Source of the DNA: Typha latifolia
Taxonomy: Eukaryota; Streptophyta; Magnoliopsida; Poales; Typhaceae
DNA length: 64,000 bases
NCBI GenBank assembly: GCA_019914945.1
Contig: CM034106.1
Location: 10,168,501 to 10,232,500, forward strand
Direction of reading: 5' to 3'
In this document: piece after piece, positions 63,101-64,000 of the stretch
Layout: each line of letters begins with the position of its first letter
Position numbering within the stretch: the stretch's first letter is position 1
Translations under genes and position numbers: made by a program
The notes under the pieces: generated by a model
Databases searched by the model: none
What the model saw: the letters and a program-made list of their open reading frames with translations, nothing else
What the model was told of the DNA's origin: nothing

Positions 63101-64000
63101 GTAACAGAAGTAGTAATTGTGAGGCTGTTTGGCCTGGAAATAATTATTCCACAGGGGTAGGTAGTACACGACATGGAAACAACTGGAACGAGAACAGTAG
63201 TAATGCTAGTTTCTCTTCTATTGGTTATACCATGCAAAATGCTGGTAGAATGGCTAGGCAGTCTATCAACTATTCTGCAGCAAATGGAGAAGTTGGTGGT
63301 GCTCAGAGAGTCTGGGAACCATCAAAGGATGCTTACACTTGGCACAATCAGGTTCAAAGTCATAAAGAACCTGCATTGACTGCTCAATTTTCTGCCAGTT
63401 CATATGGATCATCACATGCTGGAGGGGTTCGAGGAGGTGATTTTGGAAAATGGAGCAATGGTCAGGATTCTGAAAATATGTGGAGTCCGAAATCCCATAG
63501 GTTACATCCTGTAACTCAGGGTCATGAAAAGAATCATCATAATTGGAGCACTTCAAGCCAACAGTCTCAATGCAACTCAAGAGAAAATCGGAAAGCCCGA
63601 CCTGTGAGTGATTCCTCTTCTCAACTGTATAATGATTCATATAGCCGACCTACCATCATCCCACAGACTGGGAGAGATCAGACAAATTGTCAAGGTGCTT
63701 TAAGCCCACATACTGCATCTATTGGTCAACCAGTAGGCTCTCGCTGTGGTTCCGTGCCAAACATTGCATCTCATGGGGAACATCAATCAGATACTGCATC
63801 TATGGACTCTAAACTTTGTCCTTCCTCAGCAAATTCTTCTGGGAATTGGGTCTCAAGTTCTGTTTCTAATGTGATGAAGCTGTCTGAAAGATCTCAAGGG
63901 TCAGGATCTTGGTCTTCTACATCTGGTTCTACATGTAACATGAGTAAGATGGAAGAAACTGTGAAAGCAGTCCAGAATCAGGAGGGAAATAACATTTTGA
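57122..64000 (+). CDS. NERD / CCCH zinc-finger 19/44-like protein with PHD, SWIB, Plus-3 and GYF domains (3' end outside the window)
   Basis: Ten exons are visible: 57122-57528, 57621-57700, 58566-58753, 59170-60130, 60216-60343, 61017-61076, 61170-61220, 61350-61420, 62238-62386, and 62489 to the window end. They encode at least 1202 residues in one frame. An acidic/proline-rich N-terminus has an AT-hook-like KRKRGRPPKYKD at about 100. A PHD finger follows from VVCFICFDGGDLVVCDRR, then a SWIB domain at about 353-430 (WASPELLEFVGHMKDGDISV), a Plus-3 domain at about 490-620 (INLIYLRRGLMEDLIDD) and a GYF domain at about 823-875 (VWHYKDPAGHIQGPFSIAQL). A Ser/Gly/Asn-rich tail continues. This order matches Arabidopsis NERD, which binds histone H3 and ARGONAUTE2 in RNA-directed chromatin silencing, and its paralogue ZC3H44. 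A C-terminal CCCH finger would lie beyond 64000. Intron 8 is an AT-AC intron. Confidence 0.93.
61421..62237 (+). other. U12-type AT-AC intron in the NERD-like gene
   Basis: The intron starts with ATATCCTTTT, the exact minor-spliceosome 5' site, and ends TTTTTAC. The branch-site-like CCCTTGACC (62221-62229) puts its adenosine about 11 nt before the 3' end, within the usual U12 range. Joining here gives GRRKELRECVEKLQLL, the conserved continuation of this family as I recall it. The nearby GT at 61411 with the CAG at 62240-62242 would shift frame and hit a stop. Confidence 0.88.

Overview
This is a nuclear genomic window from a flowering plant. Genes are split by GT-AG introns, intergenic DNA is AT-rich with degraded transposons and microsatellites, and the products are plant-specific: plastid fibrillin, SAUR, CDPK-related kinase, KIN-7 kinesin, ATL RING protein and a NERD-like chromatin protein. 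The GC-rich first exons of several genes (ATG13, CRK, ATL) beside AT-rich introns hint at a monocot, probably not a grass. That is inference; no marker settles the species.

Layout: 1-2.9 kb holds an unidentified upstream stretch. 2.9-7.2 kb (+) is a plastid fibrillin of the PAP10/FBN8 type, with a decayed LINE in intron 3. 9.1-9.5 kb (-) encodes a small secreted proline-rich protein. 11.8-15.2 kb (+) is a complete actin gene with a leader intron. 16.1-16.8 kb (-) is a vacuolar iron transporter homologue. 18.7-22.3 kb (-) is ATG13. 23.1-23.6 kb (-) is an ATL RING-H2 ligase. 23.6-27.7 kb is gene-poor. 27.7-28.1 kb (-) is a SAUR32-like gene with a histidine tail. 31.5-37.9 kb (-) is a CDPK-related kinase (11 exons). 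42.3-47.1 kb (-) is a KIN-7 kinesin (13 exons). 49.4-49.9 kb (-) is a type I MADS gene. 52.0-52.8 kb is a Copia-like LTR with a primer-binding site. 53.4-55.0 kb (-) is plastid fructose-bisphosphate aldolase. 57.1 kb to the end (+) is a NERD / CCCH zinc-finger 44-like gene (PHD, SWIB, Plus-3, GYF) that runs off the window.

Exon structures were derived by hand. Every junction keeps frame, and the joined proteins match their families in length and motifs. Several apparent starts upstream of the true proteins are non-ATG codons, so I moved the starts of VIT, ATG13, SAUR and aldolase to the first supported ATG.

The genes are independent housekeeping, growth and regulatory loci, not a cluster with a shared pathway. 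I found no new multi-gene system. The most notable points are a U12-type AT-AC intron in the NERD-like gene that is needed to join the Plus-3 region to the next conserved block, a GC-AG intron in the aldolase, very short upstream ORFs before ATG13 and the NERD-like gene, a MADS protein lacking the canonical N-terminal arm, and gene neighbourhoods (SAUR32-CRK, KIN-7-aldolase) that recall Arabidopsis.
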